A DNA stretch of 64,000 bases from Cryptomeria japonica (Eukaryota > Streptophyta > Pinopsida > Cupressales > Cupressaceae): contig NC_081407.1 of the NCBI RefSeq assembly GCF_030272615.1, positions 435,586,730-435,650,729 of the forward strand, in the 5' to 3' direction. The notes under the pieces were generated by a model, which was given only the letters and a program-made list of their open reading frames with translations, did no database searches and was not told the origin of the DNA. The position numbers were made by a program, and so were the translations under genes. This document shows, piece by piece, positions 35,701 through 46,558 of the stretch. Each line of letters starts with the position of its first letter. Within the stretch, counting starts at the first letter, position 1.

Positions 35701-35748
35701 CATAAGAGAGAATGTATGGATATGTTTGGAAAGCCCACACCGACATAA
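32707..35748 (+). pseudogene. Unknown ORF2 cargo of the pol-less element (~1000 codons, degraded)
   Basis: 32707-34263 is one frame with two stops (33088 TAG and near 33160 TGA). The frame then shifts around 34264-34627, continues at 34628-35275, shifts again near 35270, and ends at 35748. N-terminal part: globular (TGVFLRVPDGMVYVEDVKAYIHYTLEDLGTEE is too long to be a motif, so only its position 32820-32925 is given). Middle: KGTFRFGNLIVCLMLYFMND (about 33430-33490), RKRREKK basic patch (about 33880). Later: Lys/Thr/Pro-rich low complexity (34100-34250), acidic (34960-35060), and a coiled-coil C-terminus (35305-35700). No retroviral enzyme motifs. The 3' end of the same ORF is recognisable in copy 1 at 1-60. 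Function unknown. Confidence 0.55.
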
Positions 35749-36114
35749 GTCACTGAGAAAGAAACACTAGCACATTTACTGAGTGGACTTGTATCTATAT
35801 CTGAAATATTCAAAACCGGCTAGGATACCTATGTACAAATGCTAGAGAAAGCTTATCCATAAATTTTGAGATTGGTCAAGCTCCGGTAAAGTAATCTATA
35901 ATTATTCTTTCAATTCTTTCACCGGTCTTTAGCATTGATGCCAAAGGGGGAGTATATGTATGTGAAAAATATGGATGTAATCCTAAGGGGAGGATAGGCA
36001 GAGTATATTGCTGATAGGGTCAATCAGCTCAGGGGGAACATGATTCATTTTTCAGTTGAACCAATAGGGAATCCATTTTTCATGAGTGTTGCCATCAATG
36101 CAAATGGGGGAGAT

Positions 36115-37004
36115 TGTTGGAAATTGACACTCATTGGAATCATATATTGTCATTGATGGCAACAAGATTTGATTGAAGGCATATACCGACATTTGGAGGC
36201 ATACATAGGTGGATACCAACATTGAGTATTCAGGGTCATCACCGGCACCAGCACTGACACCGGCATCTAGCATTTCAGTGAAGCCGACAACATTTTGGAT
36301 CCAAAAGGTTTTATTGTAAAATAATTTTTTAATTATTATATTGGGCTAACATAAGGCATATTGTTTGTAAAGGGTATATAAGTCAGTCTGTTAGGTCATT
36401 TTGATATAGGACAATGTATATGACATGGTAGCAGAATTGTGTGATGTGAAGGATATGTATGAAGGTCATTTTGTATACGAATGTAATATCATGCTATGAT
36501 CAGTAGATAGTTTGTAAAGCATTCTTAGAGGAAGAGGAGATACCGATAGAAGGATTCAGGGTTTATGAAATGGTACAAAACATAACTTTAACCAAAGCTC
36601 TTTTTGGCATTGCAGATGCATTTTGGGATTTCACCAGTACTATTTTATTTCAACAAAAGCTTGTAGTCAGTGAGACTCTTTTGTGTTGAGCAGTGTGCTC
36701 TAGGCAGTGTGCCTTTCTGCATGTGCAGGCCCCCATGCTATGTAATATCTTTCATATGGCTAGTGAATTGATATTATGGGTCACCAATCCCACCATGGTT
36801 TTTCCTCTTTGAGTTTTTCTACATATAAATTCAGTGTGTTATGGTGTTCATTCATGTGGCTGGTTTATTTACTTCATGTTATATGTTTCCTCATTTATTG
36901 GTTTATTTGTGTATAGTATAAAAGGTTAAAATCTTGTGTTACCGACAGAACACTGATTCACCCCCCCACCCTCTCAATGTTCTTGGGTTCATTGTATTCC
37001 AACA
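36115..37004 (+). repeat. 3' LTR of pol-less element (890 bp)
   Basis: Begins TGTTGGAAATTG after the purine tract AAATGGGGGAGA (36102-36113) and ends TTCCAACA. Pair of 30281-31126. Confidence 0.92.
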
Positions 37005-37009
37005 GTTTC
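37005..37009. repeat. TSD of the pol-less LTR element, right
   Basis: GTTTC, identical to 30276-30280. Confidence 0.85.
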
Positions 37010-40000
37010 TAGCATGGAGGAGAAAAAGTACTGGAGAACCTTTTGATAGCCCCCACTATTTGGGATTCACACAAGAATTTTTATTTTTTTTGTGTACACA
37101 CTATTTTGTATCTTCTCTTTCATGCACTCACCTCATAGAATTCTAACACACATAACCCTCTGCATTTTTGGTTGAAATTAGATCTGCATACTATGTTTCA
37201 CCAAAATATGCCCTTTCAGATGCCTAAAATGTAAAAAATATTCCACAAATAACTAATATTGCAACATAAAAAGCATGCGTACCTTACTAGTTTTTTCTCT
37301 TGAATTATTCCTTCACCCTCTACAACCTCCTTTCACACAGTTAATAAACCACTGGTATCCCCGATCTCTCTTTTACAACGTCCAAATATCATTTGCAGCC
37401 TGCATCTTAAAGGAATAAAAACATTGTGGTTTTCCCAATCCTGTATCTTGCAGCGTCTCTCCCTGGTCTCTCTTTTATGGTGTCCAAATATCATTCCCAG
37501 CCCATGTGCTAATAAAAATGCCATGTTTTCAACATAGTTGTCCACCAACATGAACCTCCCGCTGACCTTCTAGGTTACGATCGCTAGGTATGGACCAAAC
37601 ACTTACCACCAAAATTTCCCACATAGCGAATTCGTTGTATGCAAGTTTTCGACCGTCAGAAATGCCCGAGGTCGAAGCTTGACGTTCATTTTTCTCAGCA
37701 CCGTCTTCACTGTCAAAAATGTCCTCGCGACATGTTTTCACATTCACGCTGAAACACGAAGTCCTCCACACAGGGCCCATCAAAGTCCATAGATGTATGG
37801 TGGGTGCCCATACGAGAGTATGACATGCTATTTAACATGGAGGATAGCCGCTTCCGCATGGTCTATTCTCCAAATAAAATGGCACGACCATGGAATTTGG
37901 GAGATTAGTCATGGAAACTAATCTTCTACATGCCATGGTCATGCCATTTTATGTCTAGAATATCCCATGCCTATCTAATTTCAAACAAAAATGTAGAGGG
38001 TGTTGTGTATTGGAAGTTTGATGAAGCAACTACATCAAAGAGAAATTGGAGTTTCCATCCTGGAGGAGAAAAAGTACTGGAGGACTTTTTGATAGCCCCC
38101 ACTATTTGGGATTCACACAAGAAATTCAATTTTTTTTGTGTACACACTACTTTGTATCTACTCTTTCACACAGTCACCTCATTGACTTTCATTGCACAAA
38201 ACTCTCTACATTTTTGGTCGAAATTATATCTGCATACTTTTTTCACCTAAATATGCCCTTTTAGATGTCGAAAACATAAAAAAAATTCACAAATAACTAA
38301 TATTGTAACATAAAAATATGGGCTCCTTACTTGTTTTTCTATGTTGAATTCTACACTAACCATCACCAAATCCAACATCCCTCTTTCATGTGATGACAAA
38401 AACACTCATAGCTTGACTGTGATTGTTTTGAATGCATTTTGACAATGAAAATAAATTTTATCTCCAATTGCATCAATTGGAGCTCTGTCAATCTTAAATA
38501 GTAGGGGCTATTGTGTACACAAAATAGTGTTTAACCAAAATATTGTGTAGAAAATGGAAGCGGCTATTGTTCACGTAAAATAACACACCATACATGCAGT
38601 ATGGGCCCACTATTTGCGATTCACACAACTCCATTGTATGCAATTCCAAATCATTTTTACTATCATTTTCAACGTGCATTCAAAACAATCATAGTCAACT
38701 TAGCAAACAATAACTCCATTGTAAAGTTTTCAAAATTGTCTAAATGTCAATAGCATAATACCTGCCAAACATTCAGATTCAAAATACAATCACTTACTAT
38801 TCTTATATGACCAACTAATGATAAGGAATTTGGGGATGTTGCCAAAGACTGAAAATTATAAATAATGAATTTAGAGTTTTGTTGTCCAAAAATCAAGCCA
38901 ACACCAATGGTGTGATTGGGAAATTCAATTCCAATATGATAATGAGAATATTTTTTAGTTTTTCAAATGGGTTGCAAATAACATAGGTTTCTGCCATGGG
39001 TCCAAATACATTTGGCCACTGAGATAATCCACTTTGTGAAACAAAAGTAGACACATATCCTACTCCAAATGATAATAATATCAGAGTAGCACAATGACAT
39101 AGTTGTGGCCAATGGAATCTGTTGGGGATTTCAATGCAAGCAAGTGCCAGTTTGAATTAAAACACATAGGGTTTGGAGTGGTTTCAACAGTCAAAAGGAA
39201 ATAGCACTTTTTGCAATTGCAATTCTGGAATAATTGCGAAGGTTTGCAATAGTTGCAACAGTAAAAAATATAATTGGCATGTGCCATTTTGGAAAAAAAA
39301 AACACTTGATTTGGAGTGCTCCTCTGTTGAAGCACAGAAAAGGCATTTTTTTAACACTATACATAAGATAAACATTTGTTTGTACAACTACCTGAAGTAC
39401 CACTGCAAATAACCTACTTTTCTGTCATGGGTTCATATAGATCAGCCTAGTGAGATAATCCACTTCCTGGAATGGAAGTGGAGACATCTCCTACATGAAA
39501 TAGTGATAATATCATATTAGTGAAATAAAACAGCATTGGGGTGTAGAATACACTATGGATTTCAATACCGGCTCGTGCCATTTAGGGAAAAAGAAAAAAA
39601 TAGTGTATGACAAAATCATAACAACAAAATGATGAAATAGGTGTTTTTCACACACCATTTTCAAGAAAAAAGCACTTGAAATTAAATGGCAAAATGGTTC
39701 TTAAAACAAAAAAACCATCAAAAAAGAAGTTGCAGAGACATACCAATTAGTAGAGTTGGGTATGATTTAGAAACTTTGGACACAAATATGGAAAGTCAAC
39801 AATCATTGGTTGAAGACGAGCAAGATATGGTTGTTCACAAAAGACATTAGCAAGCCTTAATGATAGATATGCAGTTAATGAAAGTAGGTATTCTCCACAT
39901 AAAATAACATGCCATACCGGAGCATGGGCATCCAACATACATATGTGGAGTTGTAGGGGCCCAACATGGAGCACTGCACTGCGAACAACAAAAAACAATT

Positions 40001-43000
40001 GCAAACTTACATAAACCTAACCAAGCCTATGCATTTACGAAAAAAAAATGATTAAACAATAATTTGTAGTATTACTGCACTTTACTGCAAACTGCGAAAG
40101 ATTACAAAATTCTCATATGCCTAAAGAGTGCAAAAATTCAAAAATAATCTCCAATTGCCTAGAGAGAAATTTGCCAACTCTGACTGTCTAAAGACTATGT
40201 AGCCACAAACAACTCTGAGCTAAAAGCTTTGTTCTGAAAGTAATCCCTAACCAGCTGGAATACATGCAAACCAACTCTTTTCCTCATGGCTTTTTATTAG
40301 CCCATTCACAGATTCTAGATACCACTGGGGATTTCAACGCAAGCAAGTGACAGTTTGGAGAAAAACATAGAGGCTTTGCAGAGGTTTCAACAATCAAAAG
40401 GAAATAGGGCAATTCCAAGTACAATTTTGGAATAACCGCAGGGGTTTGGAACGGTTGCAACAATAAAAAATGTAATTAGGATGTGCCATTTTGGCTAAAA
40501 AAATATTGGATTTAAAGTGCTCATCCAGTGAAGCACAAAAGAGGCATTTTTTCAACCCTGTACATAAGATAAACATTAGTTTTTGCAACCCCCTGAAGTA
40601 CCATTGCAAATAACCTACTTTTCTATCGTAGGTGCAAATAGATCAGCCTAATGAGATAATACATTTTCTGAAATGGAGGTAGAGACATCTCCTGCTTGAA
40701 ATACTAATAATATCATAGTAGTGCAATGGAACAATAGTTGCATGTAGAAAACACTGGATTTCAATGATGGCTAGTGCCATTTAGGGAAAAAAATAGGGTT
40801 TGGAGAAGTCATAACAACAAAATAACATATAGGCATTTTTCACACACACCATTTTCAAAAAGCACTCAAAATTAAAGGAAGTGACTATTCTCCACATAAA
40901 ATAGTACATCATATGCCACCATACACATCCGCCATACATAGGTGGAATGGGCCCCACGGTGGAGGGCTTCATGTTCCAGCGTGGCAAAAAACTGATCGCC
41001 AAAATGTTTAAACGTTAGGGATTTGCGACAGTCGGGAATGGTGTACAACAAAAACATCAAGATAGAAGTTGTAGAGACATAGCAATTAATAGAGATGGGT
41101 ATGATTTAGAAACTTTACATAGAAATATGGAATGTCAACAATCGTTGGTTGTAAGTCTCATTGATGTCATTTGAAAACAAGCATATGTTGCTTGTCTTCA
41201 ATAGTCATTCATTGAAAACGAGCAACATGTGTTCGTTGAAATGCGACATCAACAAGACTTAACAACAAACACATAGTTAATGGAATACATTGCATCATTA
41301 GAGAAATTCGAAATACTTTTAAGATTGATGTGGCAACTAGGAATATTTAAAAACATCACCTATTTCACATCTGATAGTAGAGTTTACAAATTTTTTGTCA
41401 AAGCATCTTATGTTAGGAACAAATTTGCATATCGAATTTTGATCAAACACACAGAGGGTTTGGTGCATTGGAAGTTTGAAGTGGCAGCAACAAAAGGGTT
41501 TTTTCTGACCGCGTGCAAGAGGAACATTGGATTGCAATGCACATCACAAAGATTTGTTCTGGTAAAGGCAGTGAGTTAAAAACCCTAACATATTTATCTT
41601 CCAACTTTAGTTACAGATGCATATTTTAAAGATACTTCTATCTAAAATTGATGTGAAAACCAAGGTTTTTGTAAAAAAGACACCTTTTTCAAACTAAAAA
41701 TCTTTCATGTTGTCTACAATGCCCTTCCATCAACATAAACAGTTCAAAGCCATTGTGTTTGTCACATGATCAGACCATATGTGTGAAAAAAAATCATGTT
41801 TTTTAACATTCCCAGTTGTGTGTGAAAAAAACTTTTTTATTTATTATGTTTTGATTTTACCTTGTGTATCATTTCGTTCTTTTTAACATTCCCTGTCTTG
41901 ATAGGTGATCTAAAATTCATATTTGTGAAACAGACATACGGACTAGGCATAATTTCAAATTTACAATTTTTTTACTGTCCTCTCAAAAAAACTTTCGTCT
42001 ACTTTAGCATACCTAGTCTCATCGAGCAGTCCAAATCAATGCAAAAAAGACACACAGAAAGAGCAAACCCTAGACCCACAGGAGATTTATTACAGAAACC
42101 CTCCCTATTTTTTTATCAGACCACATGTGTGAAAAAAAATTGCATTCTTTAACATTCCCAGTTGTGTGTGGAAAAGCATATTCGCGAAACAGACATACAG
42201 ACTAGGCAAAATTTCAAATTTCCAAATTTTTTACTCTCCTCTCAAAAAAACTTTCATCTACTTTAGCATACCCAGTCCCATCGGGTAGTCCAAATCAATG
42301 CAAAAAAGACACACAGAAAGAGAAAACCCTAGACCAGTGGAAAATTTATTATAGAAACCCTCATGATTTTTTTACAACCCACACCGAATACAATTTTTTT
42401 TTGTATGCCTTAGCAATCCCAGTCCCGACGGGTGGCTAAAATGCACACAAAAATGAGACACACAATGAGAAAACCCTAGTTCATATATAAAATTTACTAT
42501 GAGAGTAGGGTTACCTTAAATGCATTGACAAACATTCCTCTTCCACCCACAGTCCCTACCAGCATGATAAATTGACAAACAAATATTGGTAAATATACCC
42601 TACATGTATGGTTCAAGCTCACTTGAAAACAACGACGACTACACCTCCAAAACGTCGTCACCACCTTTGCTTCCCTACACTATGAAAGACAAAAAAACAA
42701 TCCCAAACTTACATGAACCTAGCCATGCCTATGCATTTCCGAAAAAAAATGATTAAATAATAATTTGCTGTATTACCACGCTTTTCTACAGACTACAAAA
42801 GATTACAAAATTTTCCAATTTTTACATCCCTAAAGACTACAAAAATTCCAAAAGAATATCCAACTACCTAGAGAACAATTTACCAGCTCTGACTTTCTAA
42901 AGACTCTCTAGTGACAAACAACTCAAAGCTAAAATCTTTGTTTTGCTTCGTAATCGCTGACCAGGTGGAATACATGCAAACCAACACTGGTTTTGTGGAA

Positions 43001-43310
43001 TGGTAGTGGCTCTTAGTTAGCCTATTTGTGGATTCCAATGTTATTTTCCTCATGTAATTCAAAATCCTTTTTCATCGCCATTCGATGACTTTGTCAGGAT
43101 TTTGCGTACTGACGGTCGCCATGCCATTTGCCAATTTCTAGCTGTCGGCACCTCGTGACCTTCTCCGTGTACCCCATGCCATGTTGTTCAATCAGTACTC
43201 CATGACTCTTCTCCATGGGCCCCTATGCCATGTCATGTAATCTCCCACATGCCATGGCCATGCCATTTTATGTGGAGAATAGCCGGTTCCCTTTGTAATG
43301 GAAAGCATAT
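37010..43310. repeat. Nested degenerate repeat region with short inverted motifs
   Basis: No credible gene. Repeats seen: 37010-37330 continues the unit interrupted by the LTR element and matches 38060-38340. The motif 'ctattctccacataaaatggcatg' and its inverse occur near 30085, 30165, 37870, 37945, 38565, 39890, 40880 and 43250-43300. 39127-39690 matches 40327-40870, 39733-39812 matches 41071-41151, 39980-40270 matches 42676-42980, and 41925-42108 matches 42180-42365. An 'agagggtttggtgcattggaagtttga' variant occurs at 30218, 37995 and 41452. This could be the subterminal region of a DNA transposon (possibly the one encoding the mini-exon gene). The ORF at 41280-41579 is likely chance, since it runs through this repeat. 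Confidence 0.5.
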
Positions 43311-44198
43311 GGTCTAATCAAGAAGGTAAAATAACAAAATATGGAAAAGGTAGAGCCCACTCAAACTTTGTAAGGGAAAGTATATGGTCTAATTAGAAGG
43401 TAGAATAACTCAAAAGTACAAGAACTTAATTTCAAGTCAAAATCATATAATTTTGAATGTATGTGAGAAAGATTCAATCATTTTATACTATAGTTGTCAT
43501 TTATGTTTTTTTTCTACTATTTTTAAATTTAATTTAATATTTATTTTTTTGGTTTATTGGGAGCCTTCTATGGTATCTTGAATGAATCTATTTTGATATT
43601 TAATTTAATATTTGTTTTTAGTTTATTGGAGAGCCTAGAAAGTGTAATTGATAATCATCGAGGTTTTATATTATGACATATTAAGCACCATTAATTTTGC
43701 ATATGTAAATGTAAATACAATATATTTTAAATTTTGGACCACTTGTATAATGTGATAATTTAAACATTAAAGTTATTTTAAAAATGTAATTAACAGATAG
43801 TACCAGATTTTACAATTCTCACACTTTGAAATTTTTTCATGTTGTTTCAAAAGATACAAAAAAGTCATGAAGGAATGAAATCTTTCCAAGTCATATGCTT
43901 CCATCACATCACCCTTTTCTCTCATAGAAAGAGGGGGTAACAAAAATTGTTCAGTTTTGACCCACTGTGATATTCCTCTAATTAAGGGTCGTGCATAAAA
44001 TCAGATGAAAGAAAGAAAGAAAGAAATCATTTTAACGTCCACGAGGCTAAGTATAGCCTATGGGACAAACCCCTTCAGAAATCAATTTCTACATTACACC
44101 TCTTTTCTCTTGTGCAACATGATGATGAGAGAACCTAGCCTCTCCACACATCCCTCATTGAATAAATTATCCCAAGAGCAGTCTGCAAGAGTGATTTA
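43311..44198. other. AT-rich flank, no gene
   Basis: Contains a ~45-bp direct repeat ('ggaaagYatatggtctaat..gaaggtaRaataac') at 43311 and 43370 and a short GAAA run near 44008. Borders the Gypsy A LTR. Confidence 0.4.
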
Positions 44199-45374
44199 TG
44201 TGTGGGTGAAAAAGGGTTTGTAGCTGCAAGCACAACACTTCAATTAAGTCATTACATGTATGGTTAGTAAATAATAATAAATCAATAATAAACCATAACA
44301 AAGCAACTAATTTCCTTCTAAAAGATGCGAGTATAAGATTGCTTTCAAATTTTTATAAGCAATACCAGTGACTAGACTACACCAAGACGAAGGATTTAAT
44401 CTATATGATATTAACTATATGGATGCACGATGGATGAATAATTCAAGAAATAATCAATTCAAGCAATATGGATTCAAGCAACATGGGTGAGTAAAACTAA
44501 ATATGGATGCAAGTAATAATGAATAAAAATAATCTTAAAAAGCACAATAATCTTCAATGACTCTAGAGTGAAATTAGTGTGATAATAGTCTCCAAGCATG
44601 TTCTCAAAAATCTCTGGGGTGAATTGAAATGATATCTGAAGACTAAATTTATAGAGAATTCTCAAGAGAGATGATGAAAAAAAGCTCAATTTTGGATTAA
44701 TTGAAAATAATTGAGAAATCAGGTTTAGTTAACCTTGAGATAGATTCCAATTATAGTTTAATTGAAATGCATTCAAATTAGAAGTCCAAGTTGCATTGGA
44801 AATAATAATAAATTAATTCCATGCATTTGTGATAAAAATAGATAATTTTTTTATTTATTCAAGAAAATAGTCTTTTCAATGCAGTTGAACTTCTTTTTCT
44901 GAAAAGCTTTGAGTTTCAATTTTAGAGAATAATTCAATAATTCAATTTAATTGCTTTTCTGATTTCAAGTTCTAAATTTAGAAAAATAAATAATATCTCA
45001 AGTTTGATTTCTCTCTCAATTCAATTCTTTTTGTTTAATTTCAATTCAACTCGTGCTTTATGATTAATTTCTTCTTTTTTAATAAATTAATTCCTTTTGC
45101 ATGATTAAATGACAAATTTATTAATTAATTAATTATGCAAGGATATTTGATAAATTAAAATGGGATAATTGATCAAAATGATATTCTTGGAAATGACTCA
45201 ATTAATTAAATAAATATTTAATTAATATTGAGTAATTGATTTGCCATGTGATATTTGATTATTAAAGAATTAATAATGTGCTCAAGGTTGATTTAATTGC
45301 CTTTGGTTAGGACCTTGGTGATGTTGTCGAGATTAGGGGCCCATGGTTTAGATGACCATTTTTAGGGTATTACA
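44199..45374 (-). repeat. Gypsy A 3' LTR (1176 bp)
   Basis: The minus strand starts TGTAATACCCTAAAAATGG and ends near CCCACACA. It aligns, inverted, over its full length to the LTR at 54997-56129. The adjacent purine tract on its 45375 side shows it is the 3' LTR of a minus-strand element. Confidence 0.85.
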
Positions 45375-45388
45375 TTTGCCCCTCTTTG
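45375..45388 (-). promoter_or_regulatory. Gypsy A polypurine tract
   Basis: Minus strand CAAAGAGGGGCAAA directly 5' of the 3' LTR. Confidence 0.8.
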
Positions 45389-45486
45389 AATTAATGTGCA
45401 AGCAGAGCGTTTAAGAATGTGTGATGTCTAGGAGATACTAGTTCTGAACTTGATTGATCACGAACCAGATGAAGAGCAACGTGTTT

Positions 45487-45970
45487 AGCTTGATACGAAG
45501 TGACAAAGCTTAATGAAGTCTGACTAAAGCGATACTAATCCCAAACTTGATTGAACAGGAATGATAGAAAACAAAAGATACTGAACTTGAACTTGATTGA
45601 TCAAGAAGCAGATCTTACTGATCTAGAACTTGATTGAACTAGACACAATGAGTGATGATAAAAATAAATCTTGAAATTTATTGATCAAGATACGATGAGT
45701 GAAGATAAACTGTCCAGCTTGATCCAAAGCGACGAATATTGAACACCTGCTTAGATTGAGTTTGATCAAAGATACTCTTTAAACCCTTGATTGAGTTTAA
45801 ACGAATAATCAGCTTGATGTAAAGCGATAAAACTGATTAACGTTAAGAGATTGATTCAAAAAAAGACATATATCAACTTGATTTGAAGTGATGAAGCTGA
45901 TATGCCCCTAGCGATTGATTCGATTCAGATGATCGAGAGATCTCAACTTGATGTGAAGCGATGAAGCTAA
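45487..45970. repeat. Degenerate ~27-bp interspersed repeats (5 copies)
   Basis: Variants of CAACTTGATGTGAAGCGATG at 45487, 45715, 45810, 45874 and 45944, the last two followed by '(g/t)atgcccct'. Intervals are 60-230 bp. They lie between the 3' LTR and the antisense PMD gene; function unknown. Confidence 0.55.
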
Positions 45971-46558
45971 GATGCCCCTTAGTAAATAAGAATTGATTTT
46001 CTTTAGTTGAAAATATTTTTCTCAACTTTTGATTAAGATATATAAAAAAATTCTTGACTTGTGACATGTGAGGTCATAAGGTCGTGAGTATGCCCCCTCA
46101 GGAGCGAAATCGAAAGATAGCGAGGGTACATGATAGGCAATTGTTGGCGATAATAAGTTATTTGAGCACAAATTGATCCTGAGGAATTTTTTCAAGATGT
46201 GGCGTTGATTGATAATAAATTGAGTGCAAAGTTGTTGTGTATAATTGATATGTAGAATTGAAATTGATATTCAGATTCAGTGTTTGAAATTGAGCGCAAT
46301 TTGAAGAAAGAATGAGTATTTGATGAAAAGAGCGCTAAGTGGTCCAAATTGTGAAATTGACTAGCAAAATGATCTTGAATTTTGATTTCGATCCGAAAAA
46401 TGGAATCAGAATGGGCGAATTAGCTAAAGGTACAAATTTCATGTCCATCAGAGCAAGTTGAAAAATTAGGGTTTTGGCTATATATGGGACAAAAGTGTCA
46501 TTTTCAAATTATTTTAACCCTCCAAGTTTAAAAATTAAAAAAGCCTTCTACGAAGAAA

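Larger units (their letters stand above)
30281..37004 (+). mobile_element. Pol-less LTR retroelement, complete copy 2
   Basis: 6724 bp between 5-bp TSDs, with 5' LTR, Met-tRNA-like primer site, two ORF regions, double purine tracts and 3' LTR. ORF1 region (31201-32214): coiled coil plus CCHC knuckles. ORF2 region (32707-35748): unknown protein. No protease, RT, RNase H or integrase motif is visible in any frame, so it must have been mobilised in trans, probably by a Copia element given the primer site and LTR style. A partial relative sits at 1-1285. Confidence 0.85.

Noticed and set aside
41280-41579. 99-codon ORF as a host gene
   Set aside because: It runs through a repeat unit also found at 30218 and 37995, so the reading frame is a by-product of the repeat.
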